DNA of 64,000 nucleotides. Origin: Bordetella genomosp. 13. GTDB lineage: Bacteria > Pseudomonadota > Gammaproteobacteria > Burkholderiales > Burkholderiaceae_B. A program made the translations under genes and the position numbers. The notes under the pieces are model-generated. The model did not search any database. It was not told the DNA's origin and worked only from the letters and a program-made list of their open reading frames with translations. Location of the stretch: assembly GCF_002119665.1 (NCBI RefSeq), contig NZ_CP021111.1, positions 3,658,001 to 3,722,000 of the forward strand. Direction: 5' to 3'. Positions 51,775 to 61,381 of the stretch are shown here, in pieces (within the stretch, counting starts at the first letter, position 1; each line of letters opens with the position of its first letter).

Positions 51775-51785
51775 TTTGTATACCA
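51775..51785. promoter_or_regulatory. TTTGTATACCA, copy 2, overlapping the GntR start codon
   Basis: An exact 11-bp copy of the site at 51587-51597, in the same orientation, 188 bp away. Its last base is the A of the ATG at 51785. Binding here would block translation or transcription of the regulator gene, that is, autoregulation. Confidence 0.6.
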
Positions 51786-52525
51786 TGAGCAGCACCCCCC
51801 TATTGGCGCCCGACCCGCAGACGCCCGCCCCCATGGCGGACGAGGCGCGTGCGGCCCGGCCGGGCTCGCGGCGCACGCTTCCCGGCACGGTGGCGGAACA
51901 ACTGCGGGAACGCATCATTCAGGGCGAATTCAGGCCGGGCGCGCGCCTGAACGAACGTCTGCTGTGCGAGCTGCTCGGCGTGTCCCGCACGCCGCTGCGC
52001 GAAGCGTTCCGGGTGCTCGCGGCAGAGGGCCTGGTGCAGATGGTGCCGAACCGCGGCGCGCAGGTGGTGGCCATGTCCGAAACCACCATCCGCGAAGCCT
52101 TCGAGGTCATCGGCGGACTCGAGGCCATGTCGTGCAGGCTGGCCTGCGCGCGCGCCACCGACGCCGAGATCGCCGAGATCCGCGCGCTCACCTACGAAAT
52201 GATGGCCAGCCACGCGCGCCAGGACCTGCCCGCGTATTACGACTGCAACCGCCTCATCCACCGGCGCATCGGCCAGGCCGCGCACAACGCGCTGCTGCTG
52301 CAGCTGTACGAGGCGCAGAACCTGCGCATCCAGAACCTGCGCTTCGTCTCGAACGAGGATCGCGCCAAATGGGACCAGGCGATGCGCGAGCACATCGAGA
52401 TGGCGGACGCACTGGCCGCGCGCGACGGCGACCGGCTGGCCGCCATCATGCGGGAACACCTGCAGCGCAAGTGCGACGCGGCGCTGCGCAGCCTGGCGCA
52501 GGGCGGCCCGTCCGGCAGCGGCTGA
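51785..52525 (+). CDS. GntR/FCD transcriptional regulator
   Basis: 246 aa. A winged helix-turn-helix occupies about residues 25-90 (LRERIIQGEFRPGARLNERL, then ELLGVSRTPLREAFRVLAAEG). The FCD domain follows (about 100-230) with DCNRLIHRRI. The ATG at 51785 overlaps the candidate operator; an ATG at 51752 would place the operator inside the coding region. It is divergent from the aminotransferase and lies 213 bp before the dipeptide-type ABC importer, the likely regulon. Confidence 0.9.
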   Translation: MSSTPLLAPDPQTPAPMADEARAARPGSRRTLPGTVAEQLRERIIQGEFRPGARLNERLLCELLGVSRTPLREAFRVLAAEGLVQMVPNRGAQVVAMSETTIREAFEVIGGLEAMSCRLACARATDAEIAEIRALTYEMMASHARQDLPAYYDCNRLIHRRIGQAAHNALLLQLYEAQNLRIQNLRFVSNEDRAKWDQAMREHIEMADALAARDGDRLAAIMREHLQRKCDAALRSLAQGGPSGSG

Positions 52526-52737
52526 ACGCGCGGCGCGCCGCGCCAACGACAACCACAGCGGCGCATCCGATACGACCCCGGCCGATAGAGGCGCTGGAGC
52601 GAGACGACAGATCAGCGGTATTCGCAGTGCAGCAGCTCCTGCTCCGCCTCCGGCGGACGCAGCGGAAACACCGATTCGATTCACGCAGCACCGGCAGCAT
52701 CTCATTCCAACTAGCTTGGCCAAGAGGGAGCCCCAAC

Positions 52738-54318
52738 ATGGCTGAATGTCGCATCAAATCCATTGCTTCGCCGCAGTCCGTACGAGTCGCATTCCTGCGG
52801 GGCGCCGCCGTCTCGGCCCTGATGGCCGCCTGCATGGGCGCGGCCGCCCTGTCGCCCACGGCGGCACAGGCCGCCAAGAAGGACGACACCGTCCGCATGG
52901 CCTATGACCAGGCTCCCGAAAGCGTCGATCCGTACTACAACAACGTGCGCATCGGCGTCATCATCGCCGCCAACGTCTGGGACACCCTGCTGTACCGCGA
53001 CCCCGTCAGCAATGAGTACCGTGGGCAGCTCGCCAAGAGCTGGAAGCAGGTCGACGACAAGACGATGGAGTTCGAGCTGCGCCAGGGCGTGAAATTCCAC
53101 AACGGCGAAGAATTCGACGCCGACTCGGTGGTCTACACGCTGAACTTCGTGGCCGATCCGAAGAACAAGGCGGTCACGCAGCAGAACGTCGCCTGGATCG
53201 ACAAAGTCGAGAAGCTCGACAAGTACCGGGTGCGCCTGACCACCAAGAAGCCGTTCCCGGCTGCCAAGGCATATCTGTCGACCACGGTCGCGATCCATCC
53301 GGCCAAGTACTACCAGGAGGTCGGCCCCCAGGGCATGAACGCCAAGCCCGTGGGCACAGGTCCGTACAAGGTCGTCGACTACCAGCCGGGCAAGTCCATC
53401 ACGCTCGAGCGCAACGCCGACTATTTCAAGGAATCGCCCAAGGCCCAGCCCAAGATCGGCAAGGTCGTGATCCGCTTCATCCCCGACCGCCAGACGCAGA
53501 TGGCCGAGATGATCTCCGGCGGCGAAGACCTGATCATGAGCGTGCCCAAGGACCAGGCGGAGCAGTTGAAGACGGTGCCCACGCTGCAGGTGGTGAACGG
53601 CGACACGATGCGCATCGTCTTCATGCAGATGAACATCCTCGACAACACGCCCGCCTCGCCGCTGAAGGACGAACGAGTGCGCAAGGCGATCAACCATGCG
53701 ATCGACCGCGAATCCATCCTGAAGAACATCGTGGGCGAAGGCGGCTCGCTGCTGAATGCGGTCTGCACGCCGTCACAGGTGGCCTGCTCGCAGGACGTGC
53801 ACAGCTATAAGTACGACCCCGCGCTGGCCAAGAAGCTGCTGGCCGAGGCCGGCTATCCCAACGGGTTCGAGATCGACCTGGTCGCCTATCGCGAGCGCAA
53901 CCAGACCGAGGCCATCATCAACTATCTTCAGGCGGTGGGCATCCGGCCGCGCCTGAGCTTTCTGCAATACGCGGCCATGCGGGACATGATCCGCGCCGGC
54001 AAGGCCTCGCTCACGCACCAGACCTGGGCCTCCAACCTGGTGAACGACGTGTCGGCCTCGACGCCGGTGTACTTCGGCTTCGGCAACGACGACGTCACGC
54101 GCGACGCCAAGGTGAAGGAACTGCTGGACAAGGGCGACCAGACCATCGATGCGAAGGAGCGCGCGGCCGCCTACAAGGAGGCGCTGGGCATCATCGCCGA
54201 CAAGGCGTACGCGGTGCCGCTCTGGACTCTGCCGGCCTACTACGTGGCCAACAAGGACCTGAACGTCAAGCCCTACTCGGATGAGCTGATCCGGTTCTGG
54301 GACATGAGCTGGAAGTAA
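52738..54318 (+). CDS. dipeptide/peptide ABC transporter periplasmic receptor
   Basis: 526-aa SBP_bac_5 protein. The signal peptide is long (about 1-46, cleavage near AQA-AK). The diagnostic FELRQGVKFHNGEEFDADSV is in the N-terminal lobe. Cys residues at TPSQVACSQDVHS suggest a disulfide in the mature lobe. A GAGGGAG site precedes ATG 52738. It starts a five-gene importer operon (SBP, two permeases, two ATPases) plus an M20 peptidase. Confidence 0.92.
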   Translation: MAECRIKSIASPQSVRVAFLRGAAVSALMAACMGAAALSPTAAQAAKKDDTVRMAYDQAPESVDPYYNNVRIGVIIAANVWDTLLYRDPVSNEYRGQLAKSWKQVDDKTMEFELRQGVKFHNGEEFDADSVVYTLNFVADPKNKAVTQQNVAWIDKVEKLDKYRVRLTTKKPFPAAKAYLSTTVAIHPAKYYQEVGPQGMNAKPVGTGPYKVVDYQPGKSITLERNADYFKESPKAQPKIGKVVIRFIPDRQTQMAEMISGGEDLIMSVPKDQAEQLKTVPTLQVVNGDTMRIVFMQMNILDNTPASPLKDERVRKAINHAIDRESILKNIVGEGGSLLNAVCTPSQVACSQDVHSYKYDPALAKKLLAEAGYPNGFEIDLVAYRERNQTEAIINYLQAVGIRPRLSFLQYAAMRDMIRAGKASLTHQTWASNLVNDVSASTPVYFGFGNDDVTRDAKVKELLDKGDQTIDAKERAAAYKEALGIIADKAYAVPLWTLPAYYVANKDLNVKPYSDELIRFWDMSWK

Positions 54319-54379
54319 GCGCGAGCGGCCCGGCGGGCACGCGCCGGGCCGACCTCAACCGCATCCGCGAGGGGTAGTC

Positions 54380-55297
54380 ATGCTGGGTTTCACACTGAGG
54401 CGCCTGGGGCTGGCGCTGCTGGTGGCACTGACCGTATCGATATTGGCGTTCCTGCTGCTGCACCTGTCGGGCGATCCCGCGCTGGCGCTGGCCGGCGAAG
54501 GCGCACGCCAGGCCGATATCGACGCGGTACGCAAGGCCTACGGGCTGGACCGGCCGCTGGCGGTACAGTACGCCGATTGGCTCTGGCACGTCGTGCGCGG
54601 CGATTTCGGCATGTCGGTGTATTTCAAGACGCCGGCTGGTCCGCTGATCTGGGGCAAGCTCCAGACCACGCTGCTGCTGGGCCTGGGCGCGCTGGCGGTG
54701 GCGCTGCTCATCTCGATCCCGCTGGGCGTGCTGGCCGCCATCTACAAGGGCAGCCTGATCGATCGCGCCTGCCTGGCCATTGCGGTGCTGGGCCAGGCGC
54801 TGCCGAATTTCTTCTTCGCGCTGATCCTCATCATGCTGTTCTCGCTGACCTTGCGCATGCTGCCGGTGTCGGGAAGCGGCACCTGGCAGCACTTCGTCAT
54901 GCCCTCGATCGCGCTGGGCTATTACGTCGCGCCCGCCTTCATGCGGCTGATCCGCGCGGGCATGGTCGAAGTGCTCGGCGCCGACTACATCCGCACCGCA
55001 CGCGCCAAGGGCCTGCCCACGCGCACCGTGATCTTCAAGCACGCGCTGCGCAACGCCATCGTGCCGGTGGTCGCGCTGGCGGCCGTGCAGCTGGGCTACC
55101 TGCTGGGCGGATCCGTCGTGATCGAGACCATCTTCGCGCTGGACGGCCTGGGCTACCTGGCCTACCAGAGCATCACCTACAAGGATTTTCCGGTGATGCA
55201 GCTGATCGTGCTGCTGCTGTCGGTGCTCTACGTGCTGCTGACGCTGGCCGCCGACGTGGCCAATGCCTGGCTCGACCCGCGCATCCGCGCCGCCTGA
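54380..55297 (+). CDS. ABC transporter permease (DppB type)
   Basis: 305 aa. It starts MLGFTLRRLGLALLVALTVS and carries the GDPALALAGE segment and the EAA loop ARAKGLPTRTVIFKHALRNA. There are six membrane segments. It lies 61 bp after the receptor gene and 10 bp before the second permease. Confidence 0.9.
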   Translation: MLGFTLRRLGLALLVALTVSILAFLLLHLSGDPALALAGEGARQADIDAVRKAYGLDRPLAVQYADWLWHVVRGDFGMSVYFKTPAGPLIWGKLQTTLLLGLGALAVALLISIPLGVLAAIYKGSLIDRACLAIAVLGQALPNFFFALILIMLFSLTLRMLPVSGSGTWQHFVMPSIALGYYVAPAFMRLIRAGMVEVLGADYIRTARAKGLPTRTVIFKHALRNAIVPVVALAAVQLGYLLGGSVVIETIFALDGLGYLAYQSITYKDFPVMQLIVLLLSVLYVLLTLAADVANAWLDPRIRAA

Positions 55298-55307
55298 GGA
55301 GCCGACG

Positions 55308-56240
55308 ATGGACACCCGCACCCTTGCTTCCACGCCGCCCGCGCCGGGCGCCGGCGCGCCGGCCGTCGACGTGGCCGCGCCACCCTTGCGCAAGCGAGCG
55401 CTCTGGCGCGCGCTACGCCGCAACAAGGCGCTGCTGGTGGGCGGCGGCCTGCTGCTGCTGATCACGCTGGCCGCGCTGTTCGCCCCCTGGCTGGCTCCGC
55501 ACGATCCCTACTTCCAGGATCTCGCCTACCGCACCGCGCCGCCGGTCTGGTACGAAAAGGGCACCTGGCTGCATCCGCTGGGAACCGACCAGCTCGGGCG
55601 GGACTATCTCTCGCGCCTGATCTACGGCGCGCGCATTTCGCTGCTCATCGGCGTGAGCGTCGCGCTCATCTCCGGCCTGATCGGCACCACCATGGGGATG
55701 GCCGCCGGCTACTTCGGGGGCAAGGTCGACATGGCCGTGTCCTTTCTGATCACCACGCGCCTGTCGCTGCCCGTGATCCTGGTCGCGCTGGCCACCGTGG
55801 CGCTGGTGGGCGGCTCGCTGTGGGTCGTGATCCTGGTGCTGGGCCTGCTCAAGTGGGACCGCTACGTCGTCGTCATGCGCAGCGCCACGCAGCAGGTCCG
55901 CTCGCTGGAATACGTGGCCGCGGCGCAGGCGGCGGGCGCCTCCACCTGGCGCATCATCCGCGGCGAAGTCCTGCCCAACGTGGCGCCCCACCTCATTGTG
56001 ATCGCCACGCTCGAAGCCGCCAGCGCCATCCTGCTCGAGGCTTCGCTGTCCTTCCTGGGCCTGGGCGTGCAGCCGCCCCTGCCCTCGTGGGGACTGATGA
56101 TCTCCGAGGCCAAGGCCTACATGTTCTTCTCGTTCTGGCTCATCGCCATCCCGGGTTCCGCGCTGGCGCTGCTGATCTTCGCGATCAATCTGGCGGGCGA
56201 CGGCCTGCACCAACTGCTCACGCCGCAGGAAAGGAGCTGA
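55308..56240 (+). CDS. ABC transporter permease (DppC type)
   Basis: 310 aa. An Ala/Pro-rich N-terminal stretch precedes the first helix (ALLVGGGLLLLITLAALFAPW). LGTDQLGRDYLSRLIYGAR is the DppC periplasmic motif. The EAA loop reads AAQAAGASTWRIIRGEVLPN. The ATG at 55308 has GAGGAG upstream. It is one base from the next gene. Confidence 0.9.
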   Translation: MDTRTLASTPPAPGAGAPAVDVAAPPLRKRALWRALRRNKALLVGGGLLLLITLAALFAPWLAPHDPYFQDLAYRTAPPVWYEKGTWLHPLGTDQLGRDYLSRLIYGARISLLIGVSVALISGLIGTTMGMAAGYFGGKVDMAVSFLITTRLSLPVILVALATVALVGGSLWVVILVLGLLKWDRYVVVMRSATQQVRSLEYVAAAQAAGASTWRIIRGEVLPNVAPHLIVIATLEAASAILLEASLSFLGLGVQPPLPSWGLMISEAKAYMFFSFWLIAIPGSALALLIFAINLAGDGLHQLLTPQERS

Positions 56241-56241
56241 G

Positions 56242-57228
56242 ATGGCGCAAGACTACGCATTGGAGGTCGACGGACTGTCGGTCGACATCGACACGGCGGG
56301 CGGCACCCTGCACGCGGTGCGCGACGTCTCGTTCCAGGTGCGGCGCGGCGAGACGCTTTGCCTGGTGGGGGAATCGGGCTGCGGCAAGTCCATGACCTCG
56401 CTGGCCATCATGGGCCTGCTGCCGCGCGCCGCCACCCGCAGCGCCCGCCGCCTGACAGTCATGGGAGAAGACCTGGCTCGCGCCAGCCGCCGCCGCGCCA
56501 ACGCGCTGCGCGGCGACAAGATGGCCATGATCTTCCAGGAGCCCATGACCGCGCTGAACCCGGCCTATACCATTGGCACGCAGCTCACCGAACACTACAT
56601 TCATCACCGCAAGGCCAGTCCGGCACAGGCGCGCGAGCGCGCGGCCGAACTGCTGCACAAGGTCGGCATCGCCTCGGCCGGCCAACGCCTGGGCCAGTAT
56701 CCCCACCAGTTGTCGGGCGGCCTGCGCCAGCGCGTGATGATCGCGATGGCGCTCATGTGCGGTCCCGAGGTGCTGATCGCGGACGAACCCAGCACCGCGC
56801 TGGACGTCACCATCCAGGCGCAGATCCTGCGCCTGCTGGCTGATCTGCAGGCCGAGCTCGGCATCGCCATGGTCCTCATCACGCACGACCTGGGCGTGGT
56901 CGCCCGCATCGCGCACCAGGTGGCCGTGATGTATGCCGGGCAGGTGGTCGAGGCTGCGCCGGTGCGCGAGCTCTTCGCCGCGCCGCGCCATCCGTATACG
57001 CAGGGCCTGCTCGGCTGTATCCCGGTGCCGGGCCGCAGCACGCCGGGCAGCGAGCTGGGCACGATCCCCGGCGTGGTGCCTTCGCTCGTGGGACAGATCG
57101 CCGGCTGCGCCTTCGCCGACCGCTGCCGCCACGCCGCGCCCGCGTGCCGTGCCGCCATCCCCGTGCACCACAACGAGCGCGGGCAGCACTGGCGCTGCAT
57201 CCACACCGACCTGGGAGCCGCCGCATGA
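56242..57228 (+). CDS. ABC transporter ATP-binding protein (DppD type)
   Basis: 328 aa. Walker A is [12 protein letters not shown], the signature is LSGGLRQR and Walker B is VLIADEP. The C-terminal region has the Cys motif [15 protein letters not shown] seen in Dpp/Opp ATPases. It overlaps the partner ATPase by 4 bp (ATGA), so the pair is translationally coupled. Confidence 0.92.
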   Translation: MAQDYALEVDGLSVDIDTAGGTLHAVRDVSFQVRRGETLCLVGESGCGKSMTSLAIMGLLPRAATRSARRLTVMGEDLARASRRRANALRGDKMAMIFQEPMTALNPAYTIGTQLTEHYIHHRKASPAQARERAAELLHKVGIASAGQRLGQYPHQLSGGLRQRVMIAMALMCGPEVLIADEPSTALDVTIQAQILRLLADLQAELGIAMVLITHDLGVVARIAHQVAVMYAGQVVEAAPVRELFAAPRHPYTQGLLGCIPVPGRSTPGSELGTIPGVVPSLVGQIAGCAFADRCRHAAPACRAAIPVHHNERGQHWRCIHTDLGAAA

Positions 57229-58202
57229 ATCCCACTTCAGCCCCCCTGCTGCGCACGCGGCAGGTACAGCGCAGCTTCCAGGTAGGCGCCGGCATGTTCC
57301 GCCCGCGGCGCCCCCTGCATGCCGTCAACGGCGTGGATCTCGCCGTCGAGCGCGGCTCGGTGCTGGGCATCGTCGGCGAATCCGGCTGCGGCAAGTCCAC
57401 GCTGGCCCGGCTGCTGCTCGGCCTGACCGCGCCCAGCGCCGGCCGGATCGAGCTCGACGGACAGGACATCTCGCAACTGGACCGCCGCGCCATGGCCCGG
57501 CGCGTACAGCCTATCTTCCAGGATCCCTATTCGTCGCTGAACCCGCGCCGCAGCATCGCGGCCATCGTGTCGCTGCCGCTCGAGGTGCACGGCATCGCCA
57601 ATCCGAAACAGCACAAGGCCATCGAGATGCTGGAGCGGGTGGGCCTGCCGGCCCGCCTGGCGCACAACACCCCGAACCAGCTGTCGGGCGGGCAGCGGCA
57701 GCGCGTGGCCATTGCGCGCGCGCTGGTCATGAAGCCCGAACTGGTGATCTGCGACGAACCGACCTCGGCATTGGACGTCTCGGTGCAGGCGCAGATCATG
57801 AATCTGCTGATGGAGCTGCGCCGCGACTTCAATCTGACATATGTGTTCATCAGCCACAACCTCGCCGTGGTGGAACACATCGCCTCCCATGTGGCCGTGA
57901 TGTACCTGGGCCGCGTGGTCGAGTCGGCCCCCACCTCCGAACTGTTCGCGGGTCCGCGCCATCCTTACAGCCAGGCGCTGCTGGCGTCGGTGCTGACGCC
58001 CGAGCCGGGCCTCGGCCTGCCCGACATCGGCCTGGGCGTCTCGTTTCCCGACCCGCTGAATCCGCCCTCAGGCTGCCCCTTCCACCCGCGCTGCCCGCAC
58101 GCGATGCCCGTGTGCGCACAGACGCGGCCGGCGCTGCGCGCCGATGCGCAGGGCAGCGTCGCGTGCCACCTCGTCTTCCCGCCCACACAGGAGTCCGCAT
58201 GA
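57225..58202 (+). CDS. ABC transporter ATP-binding protein (DppF type)
   Basis: 325 aa. Walker A is [12 protein letters not shown], the signature LSGGQRQR and Walker B LVICDEP. The C-terminal [14 protein letters not shown] matches the family's Cys-rich tail. It starts inside the previous stop (ATGA) and ends in an ATGA overlap with the M20 peptidase, which shows a continuous coupled operon. Confidence 0.92.
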   Translation: MNPTSAPLLRTRQVQRSFQVGAGMFRPRRPLHAVNGVDLAVERGSVLGIVGESGCGKSTLARLLLGLTAPSAGRIELDGQDISQLDRRAMARRVQPIFQDPYSSLNPRRSIAAIVSLPLEVHGIANPKQHKAIEMLERVGLPARLAHNTPNQLSGGQRQRVAIARALVMKPELVICDEPTSALDVSVQAQIMNLLMELRRDFNLTYVFISHNLAVVEHIASHVAVMYLGRVVESAPTSELFAGPRHPYSQALLASVLTPEPGLGLPDIGLGVSFPDPLNPPSGCPFHPRCPHAMPVCAQTRPALRADAQGSVACHLVFPPTQESA

Positions 58203-59593
58203 GCCGCCCCCTAGCCATCGAACAGGCCGAGCGATGTTTCGACTCCGGCGCGTTCCGCCAGCTGCTGGCGCGCCGCATCGCCATTCCCACCGAAAGCCAG
58301 AATCCCGAGCGCGCGCAGGTGCTGCCGCAGTACCTCGAGGAGGAGATGCTGCCGGCCTTCGAAGCCATGGGCTTCACGTGCCGCATCCTGACCCATGAAA
58401 ACGCGCGCGCGCCCTTTCTGTATGCCGAGCGCATCGAGGACCCGGCCCTGCCCACCGTGTTCGGCTATGGGCATGGCGACGTGATCCGCGGGCTCGAGGC
58501 CGAATGGCTGCCCGGCCTGTCGCCATGGACGCTGACCGAGTCGCAGGGCCGGTGGTACGGCCGCGGCATCGCGGACAACAAGGGCCAGCACGCCGTCAAC
58601 ATGGAGGCGATGCGCATCGTGCTGCAGACGCGCGGCCGGCTGGGGTTCAACGCCAAGTATCTGATCGAGATGGGCGAAGAGACCGGATCGCCCGGCCTGC
58701 GCGAACTGTGCGAAACGCATCGCGAACTGTTCGCCGCCGACGTGCTGATCGCCTCCGACGGGCCGCGGCTGAGCGCGCAACGTCCCACCGTATTCCTGGG
58801 AGCGCGCGGCAGCATGAACTTCGACCTCAGCATCGAGGCGCGCGCCGGCGGCCATCATTCCGGCAACTGGGGCGGGCTGATCTCCAACCCGGGCATCCAG
58901 CTGGCGCATGCCATTGCCACGCTGGTCTCGCCGTCGGGCCAGATCCGCGTGCCGGAGTGGCGCCCCGAGTTTCTGCCGGCCTCGGTGCGTCGCGTGCTGG
59001 CCGACTGCGAGGTCGATGGCGGCGCCGATGGCCCCGCCATCGAGCCCGAATGGGGCGAGCCCGGCCTGTCGCCGGCCGAGCGCGTATTCGGCTGGTGTTC
59101 GTTCGAGGTGCTGGCCTACAAGACCGGCAACCCCGACACGCCCGTCAATGCGATACCGCCGCGCGCCTGGGCGCGCTGCCAATTGCGCTTCGTGGTGGGC
59201 GTCGACGCCGACGATCTGTTGCCGGCGCTGCGCCGCCACCTGGATCGCGAAGGCTTTCCCATGGTGCGGATCGACACCACGCGCGAGACCATGTTCCGCG
59301 CCACGCGGCTGGACCCGGACGACCCGTGGGTGGGCTGGACGGCGGCGTCGCTGCAGCAGACCAGCGGCAAGAAGACCGCCATCCTCCCCAACCTGGGCGG
59401 CTCGCTGCCCAACGACATCTTCACGGACGTGCTGGGCCTGCCCACGGTGTGGGTGCCTCACTCGTATCCGGGCTGCTCGCAGCATGCGCCCAACGAACAT
59501 CTGCCGCCGGAGCTGCTGCGCGAGGGACTGCGGCTGATGACCGGCCTGTACTGGGACATGGGAGCGGGCGGCACGCCCGCCGCCAAGGTATAA
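58199..59593 (+). CDS. M20 family metallopeptidase
   Basis: 464 aa. Zinc ligands can be read in GYGHGDVI (His, Asp), GIADNKGQ (Asp), MGEETGSPG (Glu), SDGPR (Asp) and the C-terminal His of HSYPGCSQHAPNEH. A dimerisation domain lies between. It hydrolyses the peptide or amide brought in by the importer. Its start overlaps dppF-like by 4 bp. The closest relatives include aminoacylases and carboxypeptidases; the substrate is not readable. Confidence 0.9.
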   Translation: MSRPLAIEQAERCFDSGAFRQLLARRIAIPTESQNPERAQVLPQYLEEEMLPAFEAMGFTCRILTHENARAPFLYAERIEDPALPTVFGYGHGDVIRGLEAEWLPGLSPWTLTESQGRWYGRGIADNKGQHAVNMEAMRIVLQTRGRLGFNAKYLIEMGEETGSPGLRELCETHRELFAADVLIASDGPRLSAQRPTVFLGARGSMNFDLSIEARAGGHHSGNWGGLISNPGIQLAHAIATLVSPSGQIRVPEWRPEFLPASVRRVLADCEVDGGADGPAIEPEWGEPGLSPAERVFGWCSFEVLAYKTGNPDTPVNAIPPRAWARCQLRFVVGVDADDLLPALRRHLDREGFPMVRIDTTRETMFRATRLDPDDPWVGWTAASLQQTSGKKTAILPNLGGSLPNDIFTDVLGLPTVWVPHSYPGCSQHAPNEHLPPELLREGLRLMTGLYWDMGAGGTPAAKV

Positions 59594-59636
59594 CGTACAG
59601 CCCGCCCCGATAGGCGCGGCGGCCTGCCCGCCGGCG

Positions 59637-60977
59637 CTAGCCGCCCGACTGGCGCGCGATGCCGCGCGCCATGTCCACCCGCGACAGCAGCAACAGCCCG
59701 CCCACGAAGAACACGCCGGTGACCAGAATGGCCAGGCGATGGTTGCCCAGGGTCATCCACGTGACCAGGCCGTAGGTCAGCGGACCCACCACGGCGGCCA
59801 GCTGGATGGCGAAGGTCCACAGCGCGAAGAATTCGGCCAGCCTGGGCTGCGGAGCCAGCGCGCCCACCATGGCGCGGCCCGCGCTCTGGCTGGTGCCCAT
59901 GCACAGCCCGGCCAGCATCGCCGCCACCCAGAACACGGACGCGGTAACGGCGGCGTAGGCCGTCAGCACCATCACGATCCAGCCGGCCAGCGTCAGGGCC
60001 AGCGCGCGCTTGTGCCCGATGCGGTCCTGCACATAGCCGAAGCTGAAGGCGCCCAGCGCGGCCGCGATGTTGACGGTGAACACCAGCATCATGGTCTGGG
60101 ACATGCCGAAGCCCATGACCTGCTCGGCATACACGGCGGCCAACGTCACCACGACCGCGATGCCGGCCTGGTAGCAGGCCCCGCACATCAGCAGCCGACG
60201 GAACTCGGGATAGTGCGTTCCCGTGTCGCGCCAGGCCCTGCCCAGCCGAGCCAGCATGTCGGTCACGCCCGACCGCCCCAGCGCCGGCGCATGGGGCCGT
60301 GCGCGCTCGCGCAGCAGGAAGAAGGACGGGAGCGCCGCCAGCGCGAACATCACGGCCGTCAGCGCGACGACCCAGGGCACGTACTGCTCGGCTCCCAGTC
60401 CGCGCGATTCGCCCGTCATGACCACGGCCAGCGACAAGCCCAGCGTCAGCATGCCGCCGCAGTATCCGAAGCTCCAGCCCCATCCCGACACGCGGCCCAG
60501 CGCGTGCGGCCGCGCAAGTTCGGGCAGGAACGCGGCGATGACGGACTCGCCGATGCAGAAGCAGTAATTGGAAAGCGCGACCGCGGCCAGCGCCAGCCAG
60601 ACGTCGCCCGGGCCCGCCTGGGTCAGCGCCAGCGTGGCGGCCACGCAGCCCAGCGTGCTGGTATACAGCAGCCGCCGCTTGCCGGCGCGGGCGTCGGCGC
60701 GCGCGCCCAGCGTGGGCATGGTCAGCATGATGGCCAGGTAGGACACCGACAACGCGGCAGTCCAGGCCAGCGTGGCCCAGTGAGCCCGGCCGCCCACCAC
60801 GCCCACGAAATACGTGCTGAACACCGTCGTGAGGATGACGGTGGTGTACCCGGAGTTGGCGAAGTCGTACATCGCCCAGGCCCACACCTCGCGGCGCGTG
60901 ACGCCGGGGTTCAGCGCACCCCGCGCCGGCGCCGGGGCGGCGCCGGCCGGGGCTTGCGGCACAGCAGGTTGCGTCAC
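59637..60977 (-). CDS. MFS transporter (UMF1/Atg22-like)
   Basis: 446 aa with twelve hydrophobic segments. The N-terminal MYDFANSGYTTVI motif is diagnostic for the UMF1 family. The GTG at 60977 overlaps the HbpS-like stop (GTGA), giving coupling. It is the last gene of the prpE-hbpS-mfs set. It is likely an efflux or uptake carrier for an organic metabolite; the direction is unknown. Confidence 0.87.
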   Translation of the reverse strand: MTQPAVPQAPAGAAPAPARGALNPGVTRREVWAWAMYDFANSGYTTVILTTVFSTYFVGVVGGRAHWATLAWTAALSVSYLAIMLTMPTLGARADARAGKRRLLYTSTLGCVAATLALTQAGPGDVWLALAAVALSNYCFCIGESVIAAFLPELARPHALGRVSGWGWSFGYCGGMLTLGLSLAVVMTGESRGLGAEQYVPWVVALTAVMFALAALPSFFLLRERARPHAPALGRSGVTDMLARLGRAWRDTGTHYPEFRRLLMCGACYQAGIAVVVTLAAVYAEQVMGFGMSQTMMLVFTVNIAAALGAFSFGYVQDRIGHKRALALTLAGWIVMVLTAYAAVTASVFWVAAMLAGLCMGTSQSAGRAMVGALAPQPRLAEFFALWTFAIQLAAVVGPLTYGLVTWMTLGNHRLAILVTGVFFVGGLLLLSRVDMARGIARQSGG

Positions 60978-61381
60978 AGGCCCAGCGCTGCGATGCCCGC
61001 GCGCGCGATGGCGGCGTCATCCGAGGATTTCACGCCCGATACGCCCACGGCGCCGATCACCTGGCCTTCGGCCACGATGGTCACGCCGCCTTCGAGCATG
61101 CCTTCGAGCTGCGGCGCCGACAGGAACGCGTAGCGGCCATTGTTGATGATCTCTTCGTAGCCGGCGGAATCGCGGCGGCCCAGTGCGGCGGTGCGCGCCT
61201 TGGCCGGCGCGATGTAGGAAGAGACCGGCGCGACGCCATCCAGGCGCAGCATGCCCAGCAGGTGGCCGCCGTCATCGGCCACCGCGATCGACACGGCCCA
61301 TTGATTGGCCAGCGCGTGGGCTTCGGCGGCCGCCAGGATTTTCTTCACGTCTTCCGCGGTCAGCACGGGTTTGCTTTTCAT
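60974..61381 (-). CDS. GlcG/HbpS family protein
   Basis: 135 aa. The sequence runs LTAEDVKKILAAAEAHALANQ, then VAVADDGGHLL and the GGVTIVAEGQVIGAVGVSG strand, typical of the GlcG/HbpS fold. Streptomyces HbpS binds haem; GlcG in glycolate operons has no known enzymatic role. No signal peptide is visible. It overlaps prpE by 4 bp (ATGA) and the MFS gene by 4 bp. Confidence 0.87.
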   Translation of the reverse strand: MKSKPVLTAEDVKKILAAAEAHALANQWAVSIAVADDGGHLLGMLRLDGVAPVSSYIAPAKARTAALGRRDSAGYEEIINNGRYAFLSAPQLEGMLEGGVTIVAEGQVIGAVGVSGVKSSDDAAIARAGIAALGL

